A stretch of DNA of 23,921 bases from Firmicutes bacterium UBA6806 (GTDB taxonomy: Bacteria > Bacillota > Clostridia > Peptostreptococcales > Acidaminobacteraceae). Below the pieces are notes generated by a model, which saw only the letters and a list, made by a program, of their open reading frames with translations, did not search any database and was not told where the DNA came from. A program made the translations under genes and the position numbers. Shown in pieces: positions 14,124-22,083 of this stretch. The stretch is taken from positions 1 through 23,921 of the forward strand of contig DKFC01000073.1 in NCBI GenBank assembly GCA_002452745.1, given 5' to 3'. Position 1 is the first letter of the stretch. Each line of letters begins with the position of its first letter.

Positions 14124-15182
14124 CTAAAAGGATGCAATAACTGTTTCAGATATTTTTTTTATCATTTCAACTGCCAGCTCCACAGATGCATTATAATCTT
14201 CTATACTTGAAATGCCATAATGTGTATGTGCATATCTGACAGGTGTGCCAAGTACCAAACAAGGTACGTCAAACACCTGTGTCTGTATGAGAGCCCCATT
14301 GGTTCCGCCGCCTTCTCGAACTGCTTCTTGAAAGATGATTTCATTCTCTCTAGCAGTCTCCTTTGCGAACTTCACAAATCTCGGATTGGAGATCATGGTC
14401 TTATCCACATGTCGAATTTGAGTGCCTTTTTTAAGAGCTCCTTGTGCTTCATATGCATCTCTAAACGTATCATCGGCAGGTGTTCCCTCAAACACGATGG
14501 CAATATCAGGTTCTATCATCTGAGCATTGACCTTGGCGCCCCTTCCGCCCACTTCTTCCTGAACTGAAATCGCGCCGACAACATCAACGGCGAGATCTAG
14601 TCCCTCTATGGCATTTAGTACTTCTACCACACAGGCACAGCCAAGTCGATTGTCAAACGCCTTTCCCATCATGATTCCAGTCTTAACATTATATGTGAAG
14701 ACAACTTCTGGTACAATCGGTGCGCCCACTTCTATTTTATACTCTCTTATGGTCTCTTCATATGAACTGGAACCCACATCTATAACCATTTCACTGATGG
14801 GGATTAGAGTCTCTGGCCCCGAACTAAAATGAGGGGGTTTTGATGCCACAATTCCCTCAATGTACACGCCATCTGCGTTTTTGATTTTAACTTTATGCGC
14901 TGCAACATTTTGAGCAGACCACGAACCATTGGTCACAAATTTAATCGTCCCGTTTGGACGAATTGACTGCACAATAAAACCCACTTCATCAGAATGTCCA
15001 TCCAGCATGAGAACTGGCTTGTCTCCGTCGTGGTTCTTGCGAAGTAAAATCAAATTTCTCATTGAATCTTCCTGAATGTCAAAGCGTTCTCCAGCATATT
15101 CACGAATCACTTGATTGACATCGTCTTCAAATCCCGGTGCGCCATAGGCATTTGAAAGTGCCTCCAAAAATTTAACACTCAT
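14124..15182 (-). CDS. M42 family metallopeptidase (glutamyl/deblocking aminopeptidase-like)
   Basis: This is a 352-aa cytoplasmic di-metal aminopeptidase of family M42 (FrvX/YsdC/PepA group). Metal and catalytic motifs are H63 in LDGHSDEVGF, the bridging Asp in AFDNRLGCA, the Glu pair in SVQEEVGGRGA, the Asp/Glu in IVFEGTPADD, and the final His in RYAHTHYGISSIED. M42 enzymes form large tetrahedral 12-mers that trim short peptides. The frame opens at 15194, but GGAGG lies inside that extension, five bases before the ATG at 15182, which is therefore the start. It follows yycJ by about 120 bases that hold five 19-bp repeats, and precedes the operon terminator. It occupies the place of the HtrA-like protease gene in the Bacillus yyc operon. 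Confidence 0.93.
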   Translation of the reverse strand: MSVKFLEALSNAYGAPGFEDDVNQVIREYAGERFDIQEDSMRNLILLRKNHDGDKPVLMLDGHSDEVGFIVQSIRPNGTIKFVTNGSWSAQNVAAHKVKIKNADGVYIEGIVASKPPHFSSGPETLIPISEMVIDVGSSSYEETIREYKIEVGAPIVPEVVFTYNVKTGIMMGKAFDNRLGCACVVEVLNAIEGLDLAVDVVGAISVQEEVGGRGAKVNAQMIEPDIAIVFEGTPADDTFRDAYEAQGALKKGTQIRHVDKTMISNPRFVKFAKETARENEIIFQEAVREGGGTNGALIQTQVFDVPCLVLGTPVRYAHTHYGISSIEDYNASVELAVEMIKKISETVIASF

Positions 15183-15220
15183 AGCTACCTCCACATATTC
15201 AGTTCATTTTAGTTCAAGTC

Positions 15221-15315
15221 TTCAGATTTACTCTTAGAGTTTAGATTTACTTTAAACATTTAGATTTACTTTAAGTCTTTAGATTTACTTTTAATATTTA
15301 CGTTTACTTTAAGAG
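15221..15315. repeat. Five tandem 19-bp repeats at the yycJ / M42 junction
   Basis: Units start at 15221, 15240, 15259, 15278 and 15297, all exactly 19 bases. The core is TTTAGATTTACTTTAA followed by three variable bases; units 2-4 are the best conserved. The last unit runs into the yycJ stop codon and encodes its final residues. Nineteen bases is close to two helical turns. The repeats are contiguous, without CRISPR-type spacers. Confidence 0.9.
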
Positions 15316-16107
15316 CTTATAGGTTTTTCCCACCTTGTCTCGATACGTCAGATCTAAGCTGATATCTCTGCCATCCACAATTCCAGCTTCCTCTAAGATG
15401 CCCTTAACCGTCTCAAAGGCGAGCTCAGGAAAGTTGTTCTCCTTGCTGAGATGAGCCAGTAAGACGTGTTTGACACTGCCATAGCCCAAAATCTCCCTCG
15501 TGATGTATCCGGCATCTTCGTTCGATAAGTGACCGTATTCACTGAGGATTCGCCTTTTTAAATACATAGGATAAGGGCCAACTTTCAGCATTTCAATATC
15601 ATGATTTGACTCAATCATGAGAAGGTCACTGTCTTTGAACTTATCCACCACTTCATCCGAAATCATACCAAGGTCTGTTGCAATGGCGACCTTGCGGTTG
15701 CCATGAATCAAAGCATAACACAGAGGATCCACAGCATCATGAGAAATCCTAGCGGATTGAACTGTGATATCTCCTATTTCAATCGTATCAATCTTGTCAT
15801 ATAAGTGTAAAAGGTTATAGTCCACCTCACCCACTTTGTGTTTCAGTGCTTCCCAAGTTTTTTCCGTCACATAGAGCGGTATCTTATGCCGCCTCATGAG
15901 CACGCCAAGTCCACTGATATGGTCAGCATGTTCATGCGTCAATAAGATTCCATTTATTTGATTGATATCGACGTCTATACTGCTTAGGGAATTCTTGATA
16001 TATCGACCGCTCATGCCGGCATCCACCAGCAGTTTGGTTTTCTCTGAGGCGACGAACTGGCAATTGCCTGAACTGCCGCTTGCAAGAGAACAAAAAAACA
16101 ACGACAT
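15304..16107 (-). CDS. yycJ: YycJ/WalJ metallo-beta-lactamase-fold protein
   Basis: This is a 267-aa protein of the metallo-beta-lactamase hydrolase superfamily, the WalJ (YycJ) family of the wal operon. The N-terminal signature FCSLASGSSGNC is followed by the metal motif H58-x-H60-x-D62-H63 in LLTHEHADH. Later metal ligands are in SHDAVDPL, IATDLGM, IESNHD and LLAHLSKENN. WalJ proteins have been linked to coordinating cell division with DNA replication and possibly act as 5' exonucleases; the exact reaction is not fixed by sequence. The ATG has AGAGG upstream. It follows yycI by 62 bases. Its last codons lie in a 19-bp tandem repeat array, so the C-terminus may have been altered by repeat expansion. 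Confidence 0.95.
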   Translation of the reverse strand: MSLFFCSLASGSSGNCQFVASEKTKLLVDAGMSGRYIKNSLSSIDVDINQINGILLTHEHADHISGLGVLMRRHKIPLYVTEKTWEALKHKVGEVDYNLLHLYDKIDTIEIGDITVQSARISHDAVDPLCYALIHGNRKVAIATDLGMISDEVVDKFKDSDLLMIESNHDIEMLKVGPYPMYLKRRILSEYGHLSNEDAGYITREILGYGSVKHVLLAHLSKENNFPELAFETVKGILEEAGIVDGRDISLDLTYRDKVGKTYKLLK

Positions 16108-16169
16108 AATGCCTCTTTCTAATTCAAACCCGAATAGAGGCTCAGCTCATTCGGGTTGTCCACATAAAT

Positions 16170-17024
16170 TTATTGAGTTTCCGATACGGCTTGAACATAA
16201 TATGCCTCCCCTGTATCCAGCGTAATTCGGTAGTATGGCAGAGCTTCCCCAGACACCAATTCGCTCACCAATAGACTGCTGTCATTGAGTTTATAGCCAA
16301 TGGCGATTTCAGAAATGATATCCCCTGACTTGAAATTTGGCATCATCATATAGAGCGCTCTGTCTACAGAAATTATATCATACTTCTCTGTGTTGTTGGT
16401 ACCCAGAATATTGAGCCACTTTCGCTTAAAGGCCACCACTTCACCGTCATAGAGCATCAGCACCATGGAGGAATCATCTAAAAAATAGTCATCGTAGAGT
16501 TGTTTGACACACACATAGGTGTACTGTCCCTCCGTCAAATAGTGTTCATAGACATAATTCTTTGGCAATTTAAGCTTTTCGAGAAAAGTGTCACAGGTAT
16601 TTTCAATCACTTTTTTATCTGGTGAATCCGCCAGTTTATCAGTTATTTTAAGAGAGAACAAATCATCTGATGGCTGATGCGGATTTTTATAGTACTCAAT
16701 TGTCGTCCCCGAAAGCAGCACCACTTCATCTTGATTTGTATACTGAACACCGTCGTATTCATAGGCCCCACCAAGCAGCCACTGAAGTTCCTCTTCCCCA
16801 TAGGTATCATACTCCACAGACAGAGACATCACCTTCTCTGGAAATCTGCGCGGCTGTTCTGCCAGTTCAATTCCCTTTTGCTTATACAGTTCTCTTATAT
16901 TCGCCATGCGTTCGTCGTTTTCTCGCTGAAATGTCTGTCTTTCGTTGACAATCATCGCTCCCAAAAGCAAATTGGTCAGCAAGAGCACCACAATCAGTAT
17001 TGTCTTAATTCTTGGCCAATCCAT
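16170..17024 (-). CDS. yycI: YycI, regulator of the WalRK system
   Basis: This is a 284-aa protein with one N-terminal membrane helix (about 7-27, TILIVVLLLTNLLLGAMIV) preceded by MDWPRIK, the typical YycI start, and an extracytoplasmic domain. In Bacillus, YycI and YycH are anchored membrane proteins that contact WalK through their transmembrane helices and lower its activity; in Staphylococcus aureus they activate it. The length matches B. subtilis YycI (280 aa). The ATG has AAGGAGA, which overlaps the yycH stop codon (TAAGGAG), so the two are translationally linked. Sequence similarity within the family is low, so the call rests on length, topology and the neighbours as well as the N-terminal motif. 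Confidence 0.9.
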   Translation of the reverse strand: MDWPRIKTILIVVLLLTNLLLGAMIVNERQTFQRENDERMANIRELYKQKGIELAEQPRRFPEKVMSLSVEYDTYGEEELQWLLGGAYEYDGVQYTNQDEVVLLSGTTIEYYKNPHQPSDDLFSLKITDKLADSPDKKVIENTCDTFLEKLKLPKNYVYEHYLTEGQYTYVCVKQLYDDYFLDDSSMVLMLYDGEVVAFKRKWLNILGTNNTEKYDIISVDRALYMMMPNFKSGDIISEIAIGYKLNDSSLLVSELVSGEALPYYRITLDTGEAYYVQAVSETQ

Positions 17025-17032
17025 AATTCTCC

Positions 17033-18484
17033 TTAGCGATACGAGGTGACAATGTCACCAGTATATGCGTCAAATAAATAAGTTCTACCACTAATTTCAA
17101 CAACCCACACTGGAATCATGTGTGATTCGTCAGATTGATAATAGTTCAGTTCTATCTTTGAGATCGCGCTTCTTATTGAAAAGTAGTACTGAATGCTGTT
17201 CATCGAAGCATCATAGATGTTATTATCTTGCAAGTAGTAAATGCTAACTTCTAAAAAATTACTTGTGATGCATTCATCTATATCATACATTTTATCATAC
17301 GAAAGTGAATTTTCTAAAAGCGTCTCGCTGACATAGGCTTTGACATTTTTCTCAATGCTAACAACTTGATTGCCCTTCACCACCACTTGGATATCCGCTT
17401 TTTTAGGGTTTAGAGGCATGACTTCGTAGTTGCCTAGTTTATACGTAAATGAGAAAGTATGGGTTAATATGCCGCTGTCTGAGTCTGATTTATACTTCAC
17501 TAAATTAACGCCGCTTGGCAAAACGCCAAATTGTTCGAGCTTCCCGCAGGCTAAAGACAACGCCTGTGAAACATCATACTCTTTGGAATTGGTGCTGTCA
17601 TACTTTTGATGGTAAGAGACCTTGCCCTCTTTTGTCACCGTCAATGCCTTGTCGCCATATCCATACATGAAAATCACAGATCCATTGATATCTTCCAGTC
17701 TCTTGATAAAGTCAAACCGATTGCCAAATACAGATTTTGCAACTTCTCTAATCTGATCTTCAAACTGCTCAGATCCGAGACTTACTTCACTTTGAATTTC
17801 AAGATTTGGAACAAGATAGTCGTATTGATATGGTATCAGAGTGTAATTTAAATAGTTCTCGTCTTCACTGACTGTGCTCTCAAGGCTAAAGCGGTCACTG
17901 ATCTTCCGATATTCAATATACTCCATAGACTGAATTCCACCGATGAGCTCTGGAATATCATGTGTCTTGGTGAGGCTGGTAAACCGATAGTATTTCCCAG
18001 ATTGTCTGTCATGGAGCAAAAGAGAGCTGCTCTCATCGCTGACAATTAAGAATTCAGCTGGAATCAGATCAGCGACTTCCTCAGGGACTGTCTCCTGTCC
18101 ATATATCCTCTCCATATCCTCCAAACGCAACTCAAGAGGCATCTTCAAGAGAATACTCTTCTTGGAAAATGCCTCGACATATGCCTTTTCATCAATTGGT
18201 TCAACTTGGCTGTAGTTTGTAAGCGTAGCATAGATGTATGGCTGGACATTTTCCCAAATTCTATGGCGAATCTCTTGATCATAAACCTTTGTATATGACA
18301 TACCCCCAAAGCTAATAAAATAACTTTGGGGGTTAATATACGAATTTATGCTCACTGTCTTGAGATCGCTCTCATCGGATTTGGAGAGGTTTGTCTTGAG
18401 CCCATCGTACAACACCCACCTGCTCAATACGAGTGATGTTATAATCAACCCGATTAACACGACGGATTTAAACTGCTCCTTCAA
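17033..18484 (-). CDS. yycH: YycH, regulator of the WalRK system
   Basis: This is a 483-aa protein with a single N-terminal membrane helix (about 7-24, SVVLIGLIITSLVLSRWVLYD) and a large extracytoplasmic part, as in YycH. The sequence runs through repeated mixed alpha/beta modules and ends in YYQSDESHMIPVWVVEISGRTYLFDAYTGDIVTS, a PepSY-like end seen in the YycH/YycI fold. The start codon is TTG, six bases after AAGGAGA; there is no ATG that keeps the membrane helix. The Shine-Dalgarno overlaps the stop codon of the gene before it. Partner genes yycI and walK are close. It is slightly longer than the B. subtilis protein (455 aa). Confidence 0.92.
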   Translation of the reverse strand: MKEQFKSVVLIGLIITSLVLSRWVLYDGLKTNLSKSDESDLKTVSINSYINPQSYFISFGGMSYTKVYDQEIRHRIWENVQPYIYATLTNYSQVEPIDEKAYVEAFSKKSILLKMPLELRLEDMERIYGQETVPEEVADLIPAEFLIVSDESSSLLLHDRQSGKYYRFTSLTKTHDIPELIGGIQSMEYIEYRKISDRFSLESTVSEDENYLNYTLIPYQYDYLVPNLEIQSEVSLGSEQFEDQIREVAKSVFGNRFDFIKRLEDINGSVIFMYGYGDKALTVTKEGKVSYHQKYDSTNSKEYDVSQALSLACGKLEQFGVLPSGVNLVKYKSDSDSGILTHTFSFTYKLGNYEVMPLNPKKADIQVVVKGNQVVSIEKNVKAYVSETLLENSLSYDKMYDIDECITSNFLEVSIYYLQDNNIYDASMNSIQYYFSIRSAISKIELNYYQSDESHMIPVWVVEISGRTYLFDAYTGDIVTSYR

Positions 18485-18495
18485 AATGTATCTCC

Positions 18496-19332
18496 TTATT
18501 CTACAGGATTCTCATTTACACCGATAGCTGGTGTAATGGTTTTTAAAGTGTCACTCTCGTTAACCACTTCAAATACCATTTCTTTGATGAAAACGCCGTT
18601 TTCATCGGTAAATCTCAATTTATACCGACCCACTTCGAGTTTTCCCACTTCTTTGAGATAGCTCAGTTTAGTGATTCTGTCCTGAAAAGTCTCCACTTCA
18701 AAGAGTCTCAAGTAAGAGGCCTGAATCTGTTCAAAATTCTTTCTGAGTTCTGACAGTTCTGCTTTATCCTTGTTCCACTTTTCATAGGCTTTTTGTGTGT
18801 CAGTGCTTATCTTAGAAACCTCTTCTGCTTTTAAAGCATCGAGTTTGTACTTTTTGTTTGCTGTGGTGATTTCAGCGGTCAAGGTATTGATCTTGCTCAC
18901 TGTTTCAAAGTATTGATTGATAATTTTGGTCTCTGCTGTGAAATCGCCATCTGACATCTGTTCTGCATCCAGAGGATTTTTGCACTGAATATAGAGTGCT
19001 TGAGGTGATTCGTTAATCAGGGCGCTTGACGACAATTTTATAATTGGAACATTCAAGTCCTTTCCCAGTGCATCTGCAAATGGAAGCTTATCCTCTATTT
19101 TCAAAAGAGAAACCGTCACAGGATGATCTGCAACATTCACCTTTGATTTAGCGCTGATGTTGACATTTATAAAGGCCGACTTACTGGCGTAAAGCACGTC
19201 TGTTGTCGGTTCGCCGATAATCAGTTCTTCTCCTGATACCATCGGTTTTTGCCCGGATTCTTGCCCAAAGCAAAGTCCGAGATTTAATATGATGATTATA
19301 AGCATTAAAATGCTTGCCGATTTGCGAAACAT
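18496..19332 (-). CDS. Unrecognised secreted coiled-coil protein in the wal operon
   Basis: I do not recognise this 278-aa protein. It has a signal peptide (1-24, SASILMLIIIILNLGLCFG). C21 is not in a proper lipobox because L precedes it. A beta-rich region (about 30-120) is followed by a charged coiled-coil (about 130-215, Lys/Glu-rich with Leu spacing) and a short beta domain (about 228-262) in VGRYKLRFTDENGVFIKEMVFEVVNE, which resembles an Ig-like strand pair. It is therefore extracytoplasmic. It lies between walK (110 bases upstream) and yycH (12 bases downstream, Shine-Dalgarno overlapping its stop codon). It has its own promoter with an exact WalR box. The ATG has GGAGG about 10 bases upstream. 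Its position suggests a role in sensing or modulating the wall signal; this is inference. Confidence 0.85.
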   Translation of the reverse strand: MFRKSASILMLIIIILNLGLCFGQESGQKPMVSGEELIIGEPTTDVLYASKSAFINVNISAKSKVNVADHPVTVSLLKIEDKLPFADALGKDLNVPIIKLSSSALINESPQALYIQCKNPLDAEQMSDGDFTAETKIINQYFETVSKINTLTAEITTANKKYKLDALKAEEVSKISTDTQKAYEKWNKDKAELSELRKNFEQIQASYLRLFEVETFQDRITKLSYLKEVGKLEVGRYKLRFTDENGVFIKEMVFEVVNESDTLKTITPAIGVNENPVE

Positions 19333-19383
19333 CCTTTTAATTCCTCCAGCAATTTAGTCCCAAAATAAACTTTCTACTGGTTC

Positions 19384-19416
19384 ATTATAACCCATGTATA
19401 TTACAGGAACATTACA
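19384..19416 (-). promoter_or_regulatory. WalR-box promoter upstream of the secreted coiled-coil gene
   Basis: Minus strand: TGTAAT (19416-19411), GTTCC, TGTAAT (19405-19400), an exact match to the WalR consensus TGTWAH-N5-TGTWAH. Ten bases further is TATAAT (19389-19384), so the box covers the -35 region as expected for an activated promoter. Inverted arms CCCATGTA/TACATGGG (19391-19398, 19413-19420) overlap the box. No other box of this form was found in the window by eye. Confidence 0.75.
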
Positions 19417-19441
19417 TGGGATTTAAAATGAAATTACACAT

Positions 19442-21208
19442 TTAGTCCCCCTGAATCGGCAGGGAAATCGTGACTTTCGTCCCATGCCCATACTCTGAAG
19501 CAACGGCTATTTTCCCATGATGTGCCTCTATGATTTCCTTTGCAATCGACAAGCCAAGTCCAGTTCCACCAAGGGCTCTTGATCTGGCCTTATCAACCCT
19601 GTAAAACCGCTCATAAATACGCTCTAAATCCTCTTCAGGAATCCCCATGCCCGTGTCTGTAATCACAATATCAAATAACTGAGTGGTTTCACCAGCTCTG
19701 ACTTCCACATCTATCTCACCTTCGTCACCAGTGTACTTGATCGCGTTGGATAAAATATTCAGTACGACTTGTTCGATTTTATCATAGTCCACAATCGCCA
19801 AAATTGGCTGTTCCGGAAGGTGAACCCTAATTTTTTGTCGCTTTTGATCCGCAGTTACTTTCACCTTTAGAATACAGCTGTTAATCATCTGATTCAGATT
19901 GTACTCGCTCTTTTTAAAGCGAACGGCATCTGAATCAAAATTACTGAGCTCCAAGAGGTCTCTAACCAGTCTGGACATCCTATCTGCTTCGGAGTTGACC
20001 ACTTCCAAAAACGTCCTTTGCATCTCAGGGTCATCCACAGCACCATCTAAAATCGTCTCCGTATAGCTCTTGATGCTCGTCAATGGTGTTTTCAGCTCGT
20101 GTGACACATTTGCCACAAACTCGCGCCGCATATTTTCAAGACGCTCTTCCTCTGTAATATCTTGAAGGACAAAGACTGCGCCGACTTTAACAGAACGCTC
20201 ATCCAGATAGGGGGCAAAATTCACTTTTAATACCCTGTTGTTGTACTTGACATTCTTAGAGCCAATGCCGTTGTTGAGTCTGCCTGAATTGTAAATCGAC
20301 ATCAAATCGCCAATTAAATCCTGGTCTAGCTCCTTATCAAATCCAAGCAATTTCAGCGCCTTAGGATTATGATGTATCACTTCTCCATTTTCATCTATTG
20401 CGATGAGACCATCTTCCATGTAGTTGATAATGGCTTCAAGTTTACTCTTTTCCCTTGAAACTTCACTGATACCTTTCTTCAGTTCTTGGGTCAGGAAGTT
20501 AAATGTCTTTGAAAGCGTCCCAATTTCATCCTCTGAGCGCACTTCTACCATCTGGTCAAAGTTACCCTCTGCCAGTTTAGAGGCCTTAATGGTAATGTCG
20601 TTTATCGGGTCTGTTATGCTCTTAGAGATGATAAACCCTATGATAATGGTGACAACCAGAGAGGTTAAAATCGCCTGTAAGATAATCATTCTCGTCTTAT
20701 TGAGACTGGTGTAGATATCCATTAAGTCATATCTGAGGTACATAACCCCTGCCAGTTCATCTCCGTTGTATATTGGATATACCTTGTCTTTGGTTCTGAC
20801 ACTTTCAGAAATCTGGACGTTTTTTTCCATTTGCTTGCCCAGAAGCCCCTCTATGACGAGGCTATCATCCAAAAATTCTATGATGTCTCCATTGAAGTTC
20901 TCTGAACTGGATGCCACAATTTGCTGTGATGCGGCATCTATGACAAATATCTCTTCCCGAAGGCCAATGTCTGCGTGGTTGTCAATGGAGGCCTGAATTG
21001 GCTCTTTGTTGTTTATAAGACTTCCACCGTCCTCAATCTTAGAAAGCTCAGATATCATAATCTGAGCTATATCATCCAGTCTCTCGGAAGCGATATTCAA
21101 GTTGTAGTCCTCAAAGGACTGAATAATAAAGATTCCCGCAATAATCATAGCGATGAATACAAGCAAGAAATAAATGATTGTAAATCGCGATCGAATGCTT
21201 GAAAACAT
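19442..21208 (-). CDS. walK: WalK sensor histidine kinase
   Basis: This is a 588-aa membrane kinase of the essential WalRK system. The layout is TM1 (about 10-30), an extracytoplasmic sensor domain (31-172, PDC/Cache-like), TM2 (174-194), HAMP (195-247), PAS (258-350), HisKA with H370 in FVANVSHELKTPLTSIKSY, and HATPase. The HATPase carries an N-box with N484 and N488, G1 DTGMGIP at 518-524, F box FYRVD, and G2 GGTGLGLSIA at 547-556. It autophosphorylates H370 and passes the phosphate to D53 of WalR. The ATG follows GGAGG. It starts 20 bases after walR. The PAS domain and double-pass topology match WalK rather than PhoR alone, and the yycH, yycI and yycJ genes downstream settle it. Confidence 0.96.
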   Translation of the reverse strand: MFSSIRSRFTIIYFLLVFIAMIIAGIFIIQSFEDYNLNIASERLDDIAQIMISELSKIEDGGSLINNKEPIQASIDNHADIGLREEIFVIDAASQQIVASSSENFNGDIIEFLDDSLVIEGLLGKQMEKNVQISESVRTKDKVYPIYNGDELAGVMYLRYDLMDIYTSLNKTRMIILQAILTSLVVTIIIGFIISKSITDPINDITIKASKLAEGNFDQMVEVRSEDEIGTLSKTFNFLTQELKKGISEVSREKSKLEAIINYMEDGLIAIDENGEVIHHNPKALKLLGFDKELDQDLIGDLMSIYNSGRLNNGIGSKNVKYNNRVLKVNFAPYLDERSVKVGAVFVLQDITEEERLENMRREFVANVSHELKTPLTSIKSYTETILDGAVDDPEMQRTFLEVVNSEADRMSRLVRDLLELSNFDSDAVRFKKSEYNLNQMINSCILKVKVTADQKRQKIRVHLPEQPILAIVDYDKIEQVVLNILSNAIKYTGDEGEIDVEVRAGETTQLFDIVITDTGMGIPEEDLERIYERFYRVDKARSRALGGTGLGLSIAKEIIEAHHGKIAVASEYGHGTKVTISLPIQGD

Positions 21209-21228
21209 CTATCCTCCAATAAGTCTGT

Positions 21229-21921
21229 CTAATTTCGTTTAAAATAGTAGCCGACGCCTCGTTTGGTCATAATATATGTCGGGTCACTTGAATCATCTTC
21301 TACTTTCTCTCTAAGCCGTCTAACCGTAACGTCAACTGTCCTTATATCGCCAAAGTACTCATAGCCCCAGACATCTTTTAAGAGTTGTTCCCTTGTGAAA
21401 ATCTGATTGGACTGCGTCGCCAAGAATTTAAGTAGTTCAAATTCCCTAAGAGTCAATTCTATGACCTCATTATCCTTCTTGACTTCATAGCGGTCTAAAT
21501 CAATATTGAGTTTTCCTGTGATGATAATGTTGCTGGCACCTGTGTCCACATCGACGAGTTCAACCCGTCTGATATTCGCCTTTACCCTTGCAATCAGTTC
21601 TCTCATGCCGAATGGTTTCGTGATATAATCATCTGCACCCAGTTCAAACCCAAGGACTTTGTCAACTTCTTCTTCTTTTGCCGTCAGCATGATAATTGGC
21701 ATGTTAAAACTCTCTCTAATTTTTCGGCAAACTTGAAAGCCATCTAGTTTTGGAAGCATCACATCCAAAAGCACCAAATCCGGCTGAAACTGATAGACTT
21801 TTTTTAAAGCCTCATCGCCGTCAAATGCAGTGTCTATTTCATAACCTTCCTTCACCAAGTTAAATTTGATAATATCCGATATCGGTTTTTCATCGTCGAC
21901 AATCAAAATCTTTTTACTCAT
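21229..21921 (-). CDS. walR: WalR response regulator (OmpR family)
   Basis: This is a 230-aa two-domain regulator. The receiver domain (1-120) has the acidic pocket D9/D10, the phosphorylation site D53 in LLDVMLPKLDG, and the switch residues T82/K103 region (MLTAKEE, ITKPFG). The winged-helix domain (about 132-228) ends in DIRTVDVTVRRLREKVEDDSSDPTYIMTKRGVGYYF. WalR controls autolysin and cell-wall genes, and it is essential in most Firmicutes. The ATG has AAGGGGG seven bases upstream. Its own promoter lies at 21990-22018, after the terminator of the M23 gene. No WalR box was seen in front of walR itself. Confidence 0.97.
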   Translation of the reverse strand: MSKKILIVDDEKPISDIIKFNLVKEGYEIDTAFDGDEALKKVYQFQPDLVLLDVMLPKLDGFQVCRKIRESFNMPIIMLTAKEEEVDKVLGFELGADDYITKPFGMRELIARVKANIRRVELVDVDTGASNIIITGKLNIDLDRYEVKKDNEVIELTLREFELLKFLATQSNQIFTREQLLKDVWGYEYFGDIRTVDVTVRRLREKVEDDSSDPTYIMTKRGVGYYFKRN

Positions 21922-21989
21922 GAGTTCGCCCCCTTATATAAATTGTCTTCTATTTCATAAAGTAAGTTTCTTTCAATTTAACTATAAAC

Positions 21990-22018
21990 ATTATATCTTA
22001 TTCTTTGATAGGATGAAA
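21990..22018 (-). promoter_or_regulatory. Promoter of walR and the wal operon
   Basis: Minus-strand TTTCAT (22018-22013), 17-bp spacer, TATAAT (21995-21990). The predicted leader is about 62 bases long. Confidence 0.6.
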
Positions 22019-22024
22019 GTATTT

Positions 22025-22051
22025 AAAAAGGAAGTCCCAAATGGGGCTTCC
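22025..22051 (-). terminator. Terminator between the M23 gene and walR
   Basis: Nine-bp stem: arms 22051-22043 and 22038-22030 on the minus strand (GGAAGCCCC / GGGACTTCC), loop ATTT, followed by TTTTT. It separates the peptidase transcript from walR. Confidence 0.9.
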
Positions 22052-22083
22052 CTAGTATTCATATGGTTCAATTATATTCTGCT

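Noticed and set aside
14401..14409. A further DnaA box (TTATCCACA) inside the M42 gene
   Set aside because: It is a single perfect box about 2.4 kb from the cluster in coding sequence; one copy in a window of this size may be chance.
15221..15315. A CRISPR array
   Set aside because: The repeats are 19 bases and contiguous, with no unique spacers and no cas genes.
16677..17036. A 119-codon plus-strand open frame
   Set aside because: It is entirely antisense to yycI, which has strong family and context support, and has no ribosome site.
19391..19420. A terminator at the walK 3' end
   Set aside because: The inverted arms CCCATGTA/TACATGGG have no U-tract after them and overlap the WalR box and promoter instead.
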